Made by a program: the position numbers and the translations under genes
Part shown: piece by piece, positions 34,589 through 43,563 of the stretch
How positions within the stretch are numbered: position 1 is the stretch's first letter
How the letters are laid out: every line of letters starts with the position of its first letter
The notes under the pieces: model-generated
What the model saw: the letters and a program-made list of their open reading frames with translations, nothing else
Told to the model about the DNA's origin: nothing
Database searches by the model: none
Assembly: GCA_964439625.1 (NCBI GenBank)
Contig: CAYTPI010000004.1
Coordinates: 171,620 to 235,619, forward strand
DNA from: CAYTPI01 sp964439625
GTDB lineage: Bacteria; Chloroflexota; Anaerolineae; Aggregatilineales; UBA3940
Reading direction: 5' to 3'
DNA: 64,000 nucleotides

Positions 34589-35530
34589 ATGGCTTCTTCA
34601 GATAGTCGAGTAGAAACAAATAACCAGGCTCGCTGGCTGGTCGTGATCGGTGCGGCCTTACTACTGGTGCTGGTTTCAGCGCTGTTTGTGGCACTGCCAA
34701 AGGCACAGGCTGACGGTCACGGTGTAGCAGCATTTGTTGAGGCAGATAACCTCAATGTGCGTGTTGGCCCCAACCAACTTTATGACTCAGTTGCCGTGGT
34801 GCCACAGAATACATTGTTAATTTTAACCGCTCGCACCGTAGATGGTCGTTGGGCGCTGACGTCAGTCAATGGTGTTGAAGGGTGGGTTGCCGTTGTCGAG
34901 TTGAATCTACCAAATTCAATCGCTGCGCTGCCGGTTATTGATGAGTTCCCGCCCGTTGCTGTCGTCCGGACGGGTAACCTGAATGTGCGCTTAGGCCCCG
35001 GTTTGATTTACCAGCCGATTGCTGTCGTACCAGAGGGTTCGCAAATTTTCTTAATCGGGCGCACGCGGGATAATGCTTGGGCATTGGCGTTGATTGACAT
35101 GAACACCGTCGGTTGGGTTGCGACTGGCCCAATCGAAGCGAGCGTTAACATTAACGCACTGCCTCTGCGAGAAGTGCCGCCCGCGCCTGTGGTGCCAGCC
35201 CAGCCCAATGGCGGTGGCGGTTTTGTGGAGCCACCTGTCGAACCCGTCTCGCCGGTCGTGCCAGATAACACGCCCGCAGACGACCCCGCCATTGATACCA
35301 CGCCGTTCGGTGTGATCGTTGGCGCAGAGCGGCTGAATGTGCGTTCACTACCAAATACCAATAGTGCTGTTGTTCAGACGATTTCTGGTGGCGACACGGT
35401 CATTCTGTTGGCCCGCACCCAAGGCACGACTCACGTTCTGGTCGAAGTGTTTGATGGTCAGGTCGGTTGGGTGTCATCCAACTTCATCGCGCCAAGTGAA
35501 CCACTGATCAACCTGCCAATTGAACCGTAG
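34589..35530 (+). CDS. Membrane-anchored protein with three bacterial SH3 domains
   Basis: A 313-aa protein with a membrane anchor at about residues 17-38. Three SH3b domains follow, recognised by NLNVRVGPN...VVP...W, NLNVRLGPG...VVPEGSQ...W and RLNVRSLPN...ISGGDTV...GWVSS, at about residues 48-105, 120-185 and 240-305, with a Pro-rich linker before the third. SH3b domains usually bind cell-wall peptides; no hydrolase domain is attached. The ATG at 34589 has GGAGG five bases upstream, better than the ATG at 34577 that overlaps it. A terminator follows. Confidence 0.85.
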   Translation: MASSDSRVETNNQARWLVVIGAALLLVLVSALFVALPKAQADGHGVAAFVEADNLNVRVGPNQLYDSVAVVPQNTLLILTARTVDGRWALTSVNGVEGWVAVVELNLPNSIAALPVIDEFPPVAVVRTGNLNVRLGPGLIYQPIAVVPEGSQIFLIGRTRDNAWALALIDMNTVGWVATGPIEASVNINALPLREVPPAPVVPAQPNGGGGFVEPPVEPVSPVVPDNTPADDPAIDTTPFGVIVGAERLNVRSLPNTNSAVVQTISGGDTVILLARTQGTTHVLVEVFDGQVGWVSSNFIAPSEPLINLPIEP

Positions 35531-35555
35531 TCGTAAGCAGTCGTAAAGATCAAAG

Positions 35556-35588
35556 CGGCCCACACTTTCCCAGTGCAGGCCGTTTTTT
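35556..35588 (+). terminator. Rho-independent terminator
   Basis: CGGCC-ACACT pairs with AGTG-GGCCG (35556-35582) and is followed by six T (35583-35588). Confidence 0.8.
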
Positions 35589-35610
35589 GTTATACAGAAG
35601 TTGGTATCAG

Positions 35611-37863
35611 CTAATGGCGACCGTGGGCATCCAGCGCGGCGACGGCTGCAATCGAGACAATTTCCTCGACGTCATCACCGGCTTGCAGCACATGTACGGA
35701 ACCGCCCATACCAAGCAGAACAGGCCCAATTGTATCGGCACCACCTAAGCGACCAAGCAGTTTATAAGCGATGTTCGCAGACGACAGACCTGGGAAGATC
35801 AGGACGTTGGCGTTACGCACCTTGCTGAATGGGTAGCGCTGCTCAACAATCTCTTCGATCACGGCTGTATCCGCTTGCATTTCACCGTCTATTGCTAGGT
35901 TAGGGCGCTTCTCCCTGACGATCCGCACGGCTGTGCCCATCTTGTTCGAGAGCGGATGCGGTGAGCTGCCAAAGTTAGAGTATGACAGCATCGCCACCCG
36001 CGGACGGATGCCCATATCACGTGCGAAGTCCGCGGCTAATATGGCAATCTCTGCCAGTGTTTCGGCGTCTGGGTCTACGTTGACGGTCGCATCCGCAATC
36101 AAATAGATTTGTTTGTTGATGATCACAATGTATAAGCCAGCGGCATGCGCGACGCTAGGCCGCGTCCCAACCACTTGTAGTGCTGGGCGAATGACTTCTG
36201 GGTATTCATAGTTAATACCACTGATGAAGGCATCTGCGTCCCCTTGTTTGACCATGACCGGGCCAAAGTAGTTCGGGTCGGCAACTAACTTATGAGCCAA
36301 CGAGCGCGTCATGCCTTTGCGCTGGCGAATCTCATAGAGTTTTTGTCCGTAGCGCTCACGGCGTTCGTCTCTGCGCGGGTCAATGATCATGGGGTCGAAT
36401 TGCAACCCAAGTTCCTCAATCGTTTTCCGCACGATGTCAGGCTTGCCCAACAAAACAGGGATACCAATCCGTTCTTCCTGAACCTGCAAGGCGGCACGCA
36501 CAATCTTAGGTTCTGCGCCTTCCGCAAAGACGATGCGCTTGCGCCCTGTAACGCGTGCGCGGTTAATGAGGTCACTGCGCAACTGCTGCCAACGCCCCTG
36601 CCGGGACAGCAGCTCTTCACGGTATAGCTCAAGGTCAAGGTCGCGCCGGGCTACGCCGCTGTCTATTGCGGCCTGTGCCACGGCTGGTGCCACATACAGC
36701 AGCACACGCGGATCAAACGGCTTCGGAATGAGGTAGTCACGTCCAAAGCGCAGCTTACTGACGTTATACGCCGTCAGCACACTGTCTGGTACATCTTCAC
36801 GCGTTAAGGCTGCCAATGCATGTGCGGCTGCTAGCTTCATCTCCTCGTTAATCGTCGTGGCGTAAGTATCCAGCGCGCCCCGGAAAATGAACGGGAAGCC
36901 CAATACATTGTTTACTTGATTAGGATAATCACTGCGACCGGTGGCGATGATGGCATCAGGGCGAACGTTGCGGGCCTCTTCAGGGGTGACTTCAGGAGCT
37001 GGGTTTGCGAGGGCAAAAATAATCGGGTCGCGGGCCATGCCCTTGAGCCACTCAGGCTTAACGGCACCAGCAACCGAGAGACCAATCAGCATGTCAGCGT
37101 CTTTGAGGGCCTCTTCAACGCTGCGGATATCCGTCTTGGTGGCGAACTCCTGTTTGTATTTGTCCATCTCGATCTCACGCCCATCATAGACGACGCCATG
37201 AACGTCTGCCATGATGATATTTTCGTGCTTGACGCCCAGCGAAGCGTAAAACTTGGCGGTAGCAATGGCTGCTGCACCCGCCCCACTGAACACGATCCGT
37301 AAATCGGCGATGTTCTTCTTGATGATCTCGCAGGCGTTGATAACCGCCGCCCCTGTAATGATGGCCGTGCCGTGCTGGTCATCGTGGAAGACGGGGATGT
37401 CTACCTCAGCCCGCAGCCGTTCTTCAATTTCAAAGCTGTCAGGCGCTTTGATGTCTTCCAAGTTAATGCCGCCAAACGTCGGCGCAATCGCCTTGACCGC
37501 AGCGATCACCTCTTCTGGTGTTTTTGCGTCTAGCTCAATATCGAACACGTCGATATCAGCAAAACGCTTGAACAGTACACCTTTGCCTTCCATCACGGGC
37601 TTACTTGCTAGCGGGCCTCGGTCACCAAGGCCAAGAATAGCAGTGCCATTCGATACGACGCCGACTAAGTTGGCACGGGCTGTTAATTCAAAGACCCTGA
37701 CTGGGTCTTCGTCAATCGCAAGAACAGCCTCGGCGACGCCGGGTGAGTAGGCTAGTGATAAGTCGCGTTGGGTGATAAGGGGCTTTGTGGGCCTAACCTC
37801 AATTTTACCGGGACGCCCTTGGCGGTGGTAGTCAAGCGCCTCCTCTTTGGAGATAGAGACCAT
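35611..37863 (-). CDS. maeB: NADP-type malic enzyme fused to phosphotransacetylase-like domain
   Basis: A 750-aa protein of the MaeB type. Residues 1 to about 425 are malic enzyme, converting malate to pyruvate and CO2: AYSPGVAEAV, GLGDRGPLASKPVMEGK, FGGINLEDI, PVFHDDQHGTA and the Rossmann motif VFSGAGAAAIA. Residues about 430-750 are a phosphate acetyltransferase-like domain (RIVFAEGAEP, LGKPDIV, MLSYSNFGSS, GPVLLGMG), which in MaeB enzymes mainly regulates activity by acetyl-CoA binding. It is a lone gene, convergent with the SH3b gene across the terminator. AAAGG precedes the ATG. Confidence 0.95.
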   Translation of the reverse strand: MVSISKEEALDYHRQGRPGKIEVRPTKPLITQRDLSLAYSPGVAEAVLAIDEDPVRVFELTARANLVGVVSNGTAILGLGDRGPLASKPVMEGKGVLFKRFADIDVFDIELDAKTPEEVIAAVKAIAPTFGGINLEDIKAPDSFEIEERLRAEVDIPVFHDDQHGTAIITGAAVINACEIIKKNIADLRIVFSGAGAAAIATAKFYASLGVKHENIIMADVHGVVYDGREIEMDKYKQEFATKTDIRSVEEALKDADMLIGLSVAGAVKPEWLKGMARDPIIFALANPAPEVTPEEARNVRPDAIIATGRSDYPNQVNNVLGFPFIFRGALDTYATTINEEMKLAAAHALAALTREDVPDSVLTAYNVSKLRFGRDYLIPKPFDPRVLLYVAPAVAQAAIDSGVARRDLDLELYREELLSRQGRWQQLRSDLINRARVTGRKRIVFAEGAEPKIVRAALQVQEERIGIPVLLGKPDIVRKTIEELGLQFDPMIIDPRRDERRERYGQKLYEIRQRKGMTRSLAHKLVADPNYFGPVMVKQGDADAFISGINYEYPEVIRPALQVVGTRPSVAHAAGLYIVIINKQIYLIADATVNVDPDAETLAEIAILAADFARDMGIRPRVAMLSYSNFGSSPHPLSNKMGTAVRIVREKRPNLAIDGEMQADTAVIEEIVEQRYPFSKVRNANVLIFPGLSSANIAYKLLGRLGGADTIGPVLLGMGGSVHVLQAGDDVEEIVSIAAVAALDAHGRH

Positions 37864-37980
37864 AGCTTCAGGTTGCCTTTCATCGTGATTATGTGGAAGT
37901 TACATGACCAGTAAATCTATTATCACAGGGAACTGGTACAGGTCAAATCGATTGATCTCGCCTGAAATGTTCTGATAGGA

Positions 37981-38874
37981 TTAAGTCAGGATAATACCAT
38001 GGCCTATGTAAACGCAACTGCCGCCCACATATACGCCTTCAATCGCTTTATCTTGAAATTTAAGCCGAATGTGAACTTGGCTGGGGCGGCCCATCTCGTA
38101 ACCCTGTTCACTGAGCATGTGGGCCGCTTGATCCGCTGTGACCAACCCGCTGCGCCACAGATAGGCACCCAGTGGCCCGCTGGCTGCGCCAGTTGCCGGG
38201 TCTTCGCTGATGCCCATGGCAGGGGCAAACATACGGCTGTGTACGGTCGCTGCTGGGTCAAGGGTTTCCATAGTAAAAGCAAAGATGTGCGGTGTTTCCC
38301 AATCAGCAATGTATTGCTCCCAGACATCGGTGCGGAGCTTTGCTTTCTCAAGTGCGGTCATCGATGTCACGGGGACATATAAAAATGGGACACCCGTCGA
38401 TACGACTTGTGTTGACAGCGTTTGACTGATAAGGCTGGCATCAAGCGATAGTAAATTAGCTAGGATGGCGTGGTTATCAAAAGTTGAACCGAATGATGGC
38501 AGTGGTTGCTGCATCCAGATGAGCATAGGCTCATCCACGTGGTTGCTGAAGGTCATTGAAATGAAGCCGACTTGCTCCTCAAACGTGACGATCTCCTCAG
38601 CTATACGTCCAATGTGCTTCAATACAAACGCTGTTCCCACGCTGGGGTGGCCTGCCATCGGCAGTTCAAGCTTAGGGGTGAAGATGCGCAGGCGAAAGTC
38701 AGCAGCAGGGTTTTCAGGTTGAAGGACGAACGCCGTCTCTGAAAAATTCATTTCATTGGCGATCTGCTGCATCTGACCTGCGGTGAGTCGGTCGCCTTCC
38801 GGAAACACTGCTAGTTGGTTGCCACCGAAGCGCTTCATCGTGAAGACATCCACGATGTGGTAAGGATGTTCCAT
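37981..38874 (-). CDS. PhzF-family isomerase/epimerase
   Basis: A 297-aa protein with the PhzF fold: YHIVDVFTMKRFGGNQLAVF, ANEMNFSETAFVLQP with the catalytic Glu of the family, the repeat LPMAGHPSVGTAFVL, and DPATGAASGPLGAYLW in the second half. PhzF proteins catalyse proton shifts; outside phenazine clusters the substrate is normally unknown. Its ATG shares a base with the stop of the DUF3291 gene (TAATG at 38872-38876), so the two are translationally coupled. Confidence 0.92.
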   Translation of the reverse strand: MEHPYHIVDVFTMKRFGGNQLAVFPEGDRLTAGQMQQIANEMNFSETAFVLQPENPAADFRLRIFTPKLELPMAGHPSVGTAFVLKHIGRIAEEIVTFEEQVGFISMTFSNHVDEPMLIWMQQPLPSFGSTFDNHAILANLLSLDASLISQTLSTQVVSTGVPFLYVPVTSMTALEKAKLRTDVWEQYIADWETPHIFAFTMETLDPAATVHSRMFAPAMGISEDPATGAASGPLGAYLWRSGLVTADQAAHMLSEQGYEMGRPSQVHIRLKFQDKAIEGVYVGGSCVYIGHGIILT

Positions 38875-39347
38875 TATGCTTTCTGGCTATGAGCTAGCAT
38901 CTCTTCGATGCTAAACTGCTGTTTGAAGGTGAAGGCTAGCGGTGTGGGGCCGTGTTCATTTAGCATAGCTAATTTCTTTGGGATGTCCTCAGTTGGTGGC
39001 AGTGTGCCTGCCTCGACCCACCAGAGCACCATAGATGATTTATCCATTTTGTGGAACCACTCTGCCCGCCGCCGAAAAAAGTCAGTATGGTGAGAGTGAT
39101 ACGTATACTGGTACCAATCATCGATTGTCTCCCAGACCGAGAGATTCACCACTATATTAGGGGCATTGAAAGCCTGAATGGCGGTGGCGTCATCACTTTC
39201 TTCATCCTTTAGGCGCCAAACAAAGCCCTTCGACTCGTCTGCTAACTTGTTGATTAGCTCGAGATTATTTTTGAAGTCGTCAATTTTTGGGTCGTCAATC
39301 GGTGCCAGTAGTTTACCGATGTTGGCGTGGGCGATGTGGTACGCCAT
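38874..39347 (-). CDS. DUF3291-like protein
   Basis: A 157-aa protein with the features of the DUF3291 family (a dimeric alpha/beta-barrel similar to antibiotic monooxygenases): HIAHANIGKLLAP, the central NLSVWETIDDWYQYTYHSHH, and MVLWWVEAG. Activity is unknown. It is the first gene of a coupled pair with phzF-like; linked function is likely. Confidence 0.82.
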   Translation of the reverse strand: MAYHIAHANIGKLLAPIDDPKIDDFKNNLELINKLADESKGFVWRLKDEESDDATAIQAFNAPNIVVNLSVWETIDDWYQYTYHSHHTDFFRRRAEWFHKMDKSSMVLWWVEAGTLPPTEDIPKKLAMLNEHGPTPLAFTFKQQFSIEEMLAHSQKA

Positions 39348-39450
39348 CTAGCGTTGCCTTTCACTGGCGCTGAAGCTGCGGAGAAGGTGTCAAGGTGCAA
39401 GGTGCTCTGAAAATGTGTCGTGCCAATTCGTTTTCCATATAGATGATCCG

Positions 39451-40248
39451 CTAGCTGTGAATCGGTTTGGGGTTGGGTAGCAGCACCAGCACGCGCAGCA
39501 TCAGGTACATCCAGAGGAAGAACAACATAGGCACAAAAATGAGCACGACTGCCGGGGTAATCGGTGCATAAAGGGCTACCAGTACGATAATCGTTGAGAC
39601 CACCACAAACACAATCCACGTGGTGATGAACGCGGAAAAACCTTCTTCCAACAGTTGCTGTTCTGTTGTCATTTTGTCCATGCCAACTGGGTCAGGTTTA
39701 TTGAATGCAAAGAGCGCTGCAATACTAAAGACAATGGCGACAGCTAAAAAGGCAACCACCAATAACAATAATAGTTGAGCTGGCAGGCTGACTGAATCTA
39801 GGATTGCCAACGTCGTGATCAGCAAGAATAGGTAAGACACAAACACCGCCATCAACAAGACGCGGCGAAAGACGCGGATCACAACCGGCGAGTCGGTCAC
39901 AGAGAAAATCTGATAGATGATGCCCTCAAGTGTCACTGGCGCAATGAATGTCATGTGAATGGTGGCTACATAGAAAATGGTGTTGGCACGGGGTACTGAC
40001 GCAAAGCGCGGTACTTCTGCCGCCGCCGCCGTGATGCCCCAGAAAATCGCCGAGATAACGCCGCTGGTGAACGTCAGCCCAATGAAAATGATGGAACGCG
40101 AGATCAAGAACTGTTGGCGTGGCGTACCAGAGCTGTCGAGCTTATCCACGAGCCAACCGAGGATCGCGAAACTAAAGCCCGCTAGAATCCCTAAAACTCC
40201 CGCATAGATTTCAGCCTGTTGTAGTGAAACGATTGATTGCATGCTCAT
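39451..40248 (-). CDS. Polytopic membrane protein, unknown function
   Basis: A 265-aa integral membrane protein with seven predicted helices in residues about 14-260, a short charged loop near residues 165-180, and no family motif I recognise. The ATG at 40248 is chosen because a TACAAT box lies 7 nt upstream; the longer ORF would begin upstream of the promoter. It lies about 100 bp downstream of the DUF3291 start region's neighbour on the same strand but has its own promoter. Confidence 0.6.
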   Translation of the reverse strand: MSMQSIVSLQQAEIYAGVLGILAGFSFAILGWLVDKLDSSGTPRQQFLISRSIIFIGLTFTSGVISAIFWGITAAAAEVPRFASVPRANTIFYVATIHMTFIAPVTLEGIIYQIFSVTDSPVVIRVFRRVLLMAVFVSYLFLLITTLAILDSVSLPAQLLLLLVVAFLAVAIVFSIAALFAFNKPDPVGMDKMTTEQQLLEEGFSAFITTWIVFVVVSTIIVLVALYAPITPAVVLIFVPMLFFLWMYLMLRVLVLLPNPKPIHS

Positions 40249-40255
40249 TGTGTCT

Positions 40256-40261
40256 ATTGTA
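40256..40261 (-). promoter_or_regulatory. -10 box for a leaderless membrane-protein mRNA
   Basis: TACAAT on the minus strand with exactly 7 nt before the ATG at 40248; predicted start 40249-40248. Confidence 0.5.
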
Positions 40262-40436
40262 TCGTGAGGATGATATTCCGCAGATATTTGATAATGAGTC
40301 TTGCTTTGTCCCAGCAATTTCTTATAAACTGCATGTAGTAAGATCGACCCGTTTTATCTATTTGGAACGACTACTTTCCTACAACATAGATGCAACGTAT
40401 CTATATAGACGGTTTTAATTGAATTGGAGACACATT

Positions 40437-41477
40437 ATGTTTAACCCAACTGGTAACGGAGATGGAAGTAGATCAAGGCGCGGTCATAAACGCCGCGAAG
40501 TTGTCGAATTTACGCCAGAACAGCTGCAACAACTGAACCAAGACATAGCGCTTGAGGAAAGAACACAACGCACCCAGCGAAACATGCAATTTGCAGTCAG
40601 CCGCACGGCATATCTTGAAGCTACGACCTATGATCAAAAGGCGCAAGCAGCCCAGTATATGCACCAAACCATGAATGCCGATGGCCTGACAGAACACGAG
40701 CGCCAGCAGTTCGGCGAACTGACAAAAGGGCTGAAGCTCGATGAGTTCATGAGTATGCACAAGACCATCACCGACGTTACAGAGATCGGTCGAGCCGCGC
40801 AGAAAATGTCTGACCCTAACGCGGCCTTCAACCCGTCACGCAGTCTGACGCAAATCGTGCAGGATCAAGAGTACTTAGACAGCCTTGACCCGGTCGCCAA
40901 GCAGCTTGCGCTTGATTTTCACAAGGGCATCGGTGCTTATAACGAGGCGCGCGAGCAGGAAACCTTCACTCGTGAGCAGAACCCGGTACCGGTGCCAGTT
41001 GATCAACAATTGATTCTGGTGCCAAAGGGGATGCCCTACGATGACTCGGAAGGCTACGGCAAAGATACGATTAAAGATGAGCAGGGTAGAATATTCATGA
41101 AACCCAACGCTTCTGATGATCCGCGTGGGGTGGGTAACTCAATGGGGTTGTGGAAGACCTATATGACCTTTCCACCAGACCACGAACAGAGCCGGGATGG
41201 CTTGCTTGGAACGAGCCTGATTGATTTTGGTCGTAACCCTAACTCCAGTGTGGTTGCCAAACGCGTGAACCAACATTTAATTGACCAAGCTGCGCGTTTC
41301 GACCCAAAACGTACAAGAGACATGCTGAAGGGGGGCGAGCGCACCCTTAACGAACAGCAGAAGCAGAATTACAAGCAAGATATTAGCCGTGAGAAGGGCA
41401 AGCCAACAGACCAGCGGAGAGAGATCGCCAAGCCGCAGCAGGTAAAAGCGAAAAACATCTACGACATCAATTTCTAA
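40437..41477 (+). CDS. Unrecognised hydrophilic protein
   Basis: A 346-aa soluble, Gln/Asp/Lys-rich protein without signal peptide or membrane segment. The N-terminus is basic (SRSRRGHKRRE), the middle is helical, and residues about 195-285 look like a compact fold (VPVDQQLILVPKGMPYDD, GRIFMKPN, GVGNSMGLWKTYMTFPPD). The C-terminus is again Lys/Gln-rich. The ATG at 40437 has GGAG 7 nt upstream; an earlier TTG at 40419 would precede that site. It ends at a strong terminator and is monocistronic. I do not recognise a family. Confidence 0.7.
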   Translation: MFNPTGNGDGSRSRRGHKRREVVEFTPEQLQQLNQDIALEERTQRTQRNMQFAVSRTAYLEATTYDQKAQAAQYMHQTMNADGLTEHERQQFGELTKGLKLDEFMSMHKTITDVTEIGRAAQKMSDPNAAFNPSRSLTQIVQDQEYLDSLDPVAKQLALDFHKGIGAYNEAREQETFTREQNPVPVPVDQQLILVPKGMPYDDSEGYGKDTIKDEQGRIFMKPNASDDPRGVGNSMGLWKTYMTFPPDHEQSRDGLLGTSLIDFGRNPNSSVVAKRVNQHLIDQAARFDPKRTRDMLKGGERTLNEQQKQNYKQDISREKGKPTDQRREIAKPQQVKAKNIYDINF

Positions 41478-41490
41478 CAGCAAGCGTAAG

Positions 41491-41520
41491 CGGGTCAGTC
41501 AAAACGACTGGCCCGTTTTT
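41491..41520 (+). terminator. Rho-independent terminator
   Basis: CGGGTCAGTC (41491-41500) pairs with GACTGGCCCG (41506-41515, one G-T pair), followed by five T. Confidence 0.8.
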
Positions 41521-41531
41521 GTATCTCACGG

Positions 41532-41846
41532 CTAATCACCGTAGAGCTTGAGGTAATGACGCTGCTGCTGGCAGATCGTCACAAACGCGCTGAAGGCCTC
41601 GAGCCATTCGTGGGCCACTGGGTCATCTACGAGGGTTCGGATCAGTTCAATCTCTTGCAGCAGCCGCGGCAGATGTTTGTGGTTGAACAGGGTATCCCCA
41701 ACCTGATCCACATAGTCCAAGATGCGCGGGCAGGGGGCGTTGGGCTGGCGTGTCTCTTCGATTAGGTAGACCAACCAGTCGTGTTCATCATAAATTGCAT
41801 CGACGCGCTCACCGGTATCGTCTTCAATGGTAATTGTTAGAGGCAT
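41532..41846 (-). CDS. Small conserved-looking soluble protein, unknown function
   Basis: A 104-aa acidic protein (LTITIEDDTGERVDAIYDEH at the N-terminus, then helices ending in HEWLEAFSAFVTICQQQ). No known domain recognised. The ATG at 41846 follows the stop of the upstream membrane-hydrolase fusion by 7 bp; the longer ORF overlaps that gene and is less likely. It is the last gene of a three-gene operon. Confidence 0.65.
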   Translation of the reverse strand: MPLTITIEDDTGERVDAIYDEHDWLVYLIEETRQPNAPCPRILDYVDQVGDTLFNHKHLPRLLQEIELIRTLVDDPVAHEWLEAFSAFVTICQQQRHYLKLYGD

Positions 41847-41853
41847 AGTGGGC

Positions 41854-43563
41854 CTATTCTGTGTCAGGGAGCGGAATATTTTCAAGGACGGTCCAAGGAT
41901 CATCGCGCTGGGTGTATGGCTGGATCGTTGGCTCTTCGTCCTTGAGGAAGGCGCCAATCACATCCTCAACGGTGTCTGGCGCGGAGAGATAGGCCATACT
42001 GCCAGCATCAGGGATGATATAAGTGCGCATGTTTGGCAGCACATCTCGATATTGCAGTACCGTATCCCACGGGGAATAATCGCAAATCGGGCGCAAGATG
42101 ATCACGGGTGTCGTATTTTCTAACAACTCTTCGCTGATATCAGGCGCAAGGTTAAGCGAGCGCTCAATAGCGATATCCGCATATAGGTTCAACTGCCCGA
42201 AGGCATCACGGTTGATGTCATCTGCGTCACCAGGGCAGACCATAATGCGCGGGTCAAAGAATGTTTGGTACCACTGGTTGACCTCGGCTTGTGTGGCAAT
42301 CGTTTCGGCGGCTTCGGGCCGGTAGTAAGCGACGTCGGTCGCCATCTCGATCCGTAAATCCAACGCACTGACCTCATCAAAGCCTGCTGTCCGACCATAA
42401 TCAAAGATGTAAACTTGGTCGTAGACCAGCGGTGTTGGGGCCAGCATGGCGATCCGCTCGACTCGATCCGGGTGCCGGTCGAGGTAGTGTATGGCGAGGT
42501 CGCTGCCTTCACTGTGTGTGATGAGAATCAGTTGATCGGCATCAAGCGTTTCGCGGATAAACTCCAGATCATCTAAATCTTTATCAATCGTGTAGTCCTG
42601 AATGTTCACTTGCCGATCAGATGCGCCGCGCCCAATGCGATCATACAGGTAGACATCATGCCCATGTTCAGCAAAGCGGGTGAAGTAGTCAATATCCTGT
42701 TGAGAGATGGCAAAGCCATGCCCGCCGTGCAAAAACAGGATCGGGTTACTTTCTGGTGCCATGGTTGTCGCAGGGATGTGCCAATAGCCTAATCGAAAGC
42801 CGTCGGGCGTTTCCCAGTACTGTACCCTCTCAGCGACGGGTGCAGCTACCGAGGCTGTTGGCAAGGGCGTAAACAACGAAAAACGGATTAGAACCGCTAG
42901 CGGTACTGCCGAAAAAACTAGAGTGGCTACTGTGAACAGGGCCCGTCGGTCGAGGGCCAGCCCTTCGGCTACCAACCAGGCGATCCCTAAGGCAATCGCC
43001 GCCCAAGCGATCAGGGCCAATGCCAGCACAATCTTGATATTCGAATTAAACACCAAGCCCGCAATAAATATCTGACGAGTCATATCGTAGCTAAAGAGGA
43101 TGCCCATCAACAACATGCCCAGCAGCAGCAACCGCAGCCAGATGTTTGGATTGCGGCTGACGACGACGTTCTCATCGATATCATCTTCGACGTTCCCTTC
43201 TTTATCCAGCCAGCCGATACGTCGGAAAATGCCCTGCACCCAAATATTGACGATCCCCAATACGATCACGCCAAGCAGTGCCCAGATTGGGTTGAGCACT
43301 TCTAGTCCGCTAACTAGACCAGTCAACAATAGCAGCACGCCATCTACCACAAAGATGAATAACCCACCTGACAGAATGATGAACGGTAGAGTCAGGGCAA
43401 GGAGGATCGGGCGGAGCACAATTGACAGCAGAGTGAATGCCAATGCCGCTGCCCAAATCGCGAATAAATTCTCCACGATGCTAATTCCTGGTAGCAGCAG
43501 CAGCACCGAGAACGCAATATAGGTAATCGCCAGCCGGATGCTGAAGTTGCGAATTTGCCGCAT
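41854..43563 (-). CDS. Membrane domain (phage_holin_4_2-like) fused to an alpha/beta hydrolase
   Basis: A 569-aa protein. Residues 1-115 carry four helices and match the PF04020-type membrane family (LRPILLALTLPFIILSGG, VDGVLLLLTGLV). Residues about 140-230 add three or four more helices. Residues about 245-550 are an alpha/beta hydrolase: FLHGGHGF, YDRIGRGASD, nucleophile serine in ITHSEGSDL, and a late Asp/His region. The hydrolase probably faces outside or inside as one domain; proline-iminopeptidase or lipase-like activity is possible. Its ATG shares a base with the upstream stop (TAATG at 43561-43565), and a 104-aa gene follows 7 bp later. Confidence 0.75.
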   Translation of the reverse strand: MRQIRNFSIRLAITYIAFSVLLLLPGISIVENLFAIWAAALAFTLLSIVLRPILLALTLPFIILSGGLFIFVVDGVLLLLTGLVSGLEVLNPIWALLGVIVLGIVNIWVQGIFRRIGWLDKEGNVEDDIDENVVVSRNPNIWLRLLLLGMLLMGILFSYDMTRQIFIAGLVFNSNIKIVLALALIAWAAIALGIAWLVAEGLALDRRALFTVATLVFSAVPLAVLIRFSLFTPLPTASVAAPVAERVQYWETPDGFRLGYWHIPATTMAPESNPILFLHGGHGFAISQQDIDYFTRFAEHGHDVYLYDRIGRGASDRQVNIQDYTIDKDLDDLEFIRETLDADQLILITHSEGSDLAIHYLDRHPDRVERIAMLAPTPLVYDQVYIFDYGRTAGFDEVSALDLRIEMATDVAYYRPEAAETIATQAEVNQWYQTFFDPRIMVCPGDADDINRDAFGQLNLYADIAIERSLNLAPDISEELLENTTPVIILRPICDYSPWDTVLQYRDVLPNMRTYIIPDAGSMAYLSAPDTVEDVIGAFLKDEEPTIQPYTQRDDPWTVLENIPLPDTE

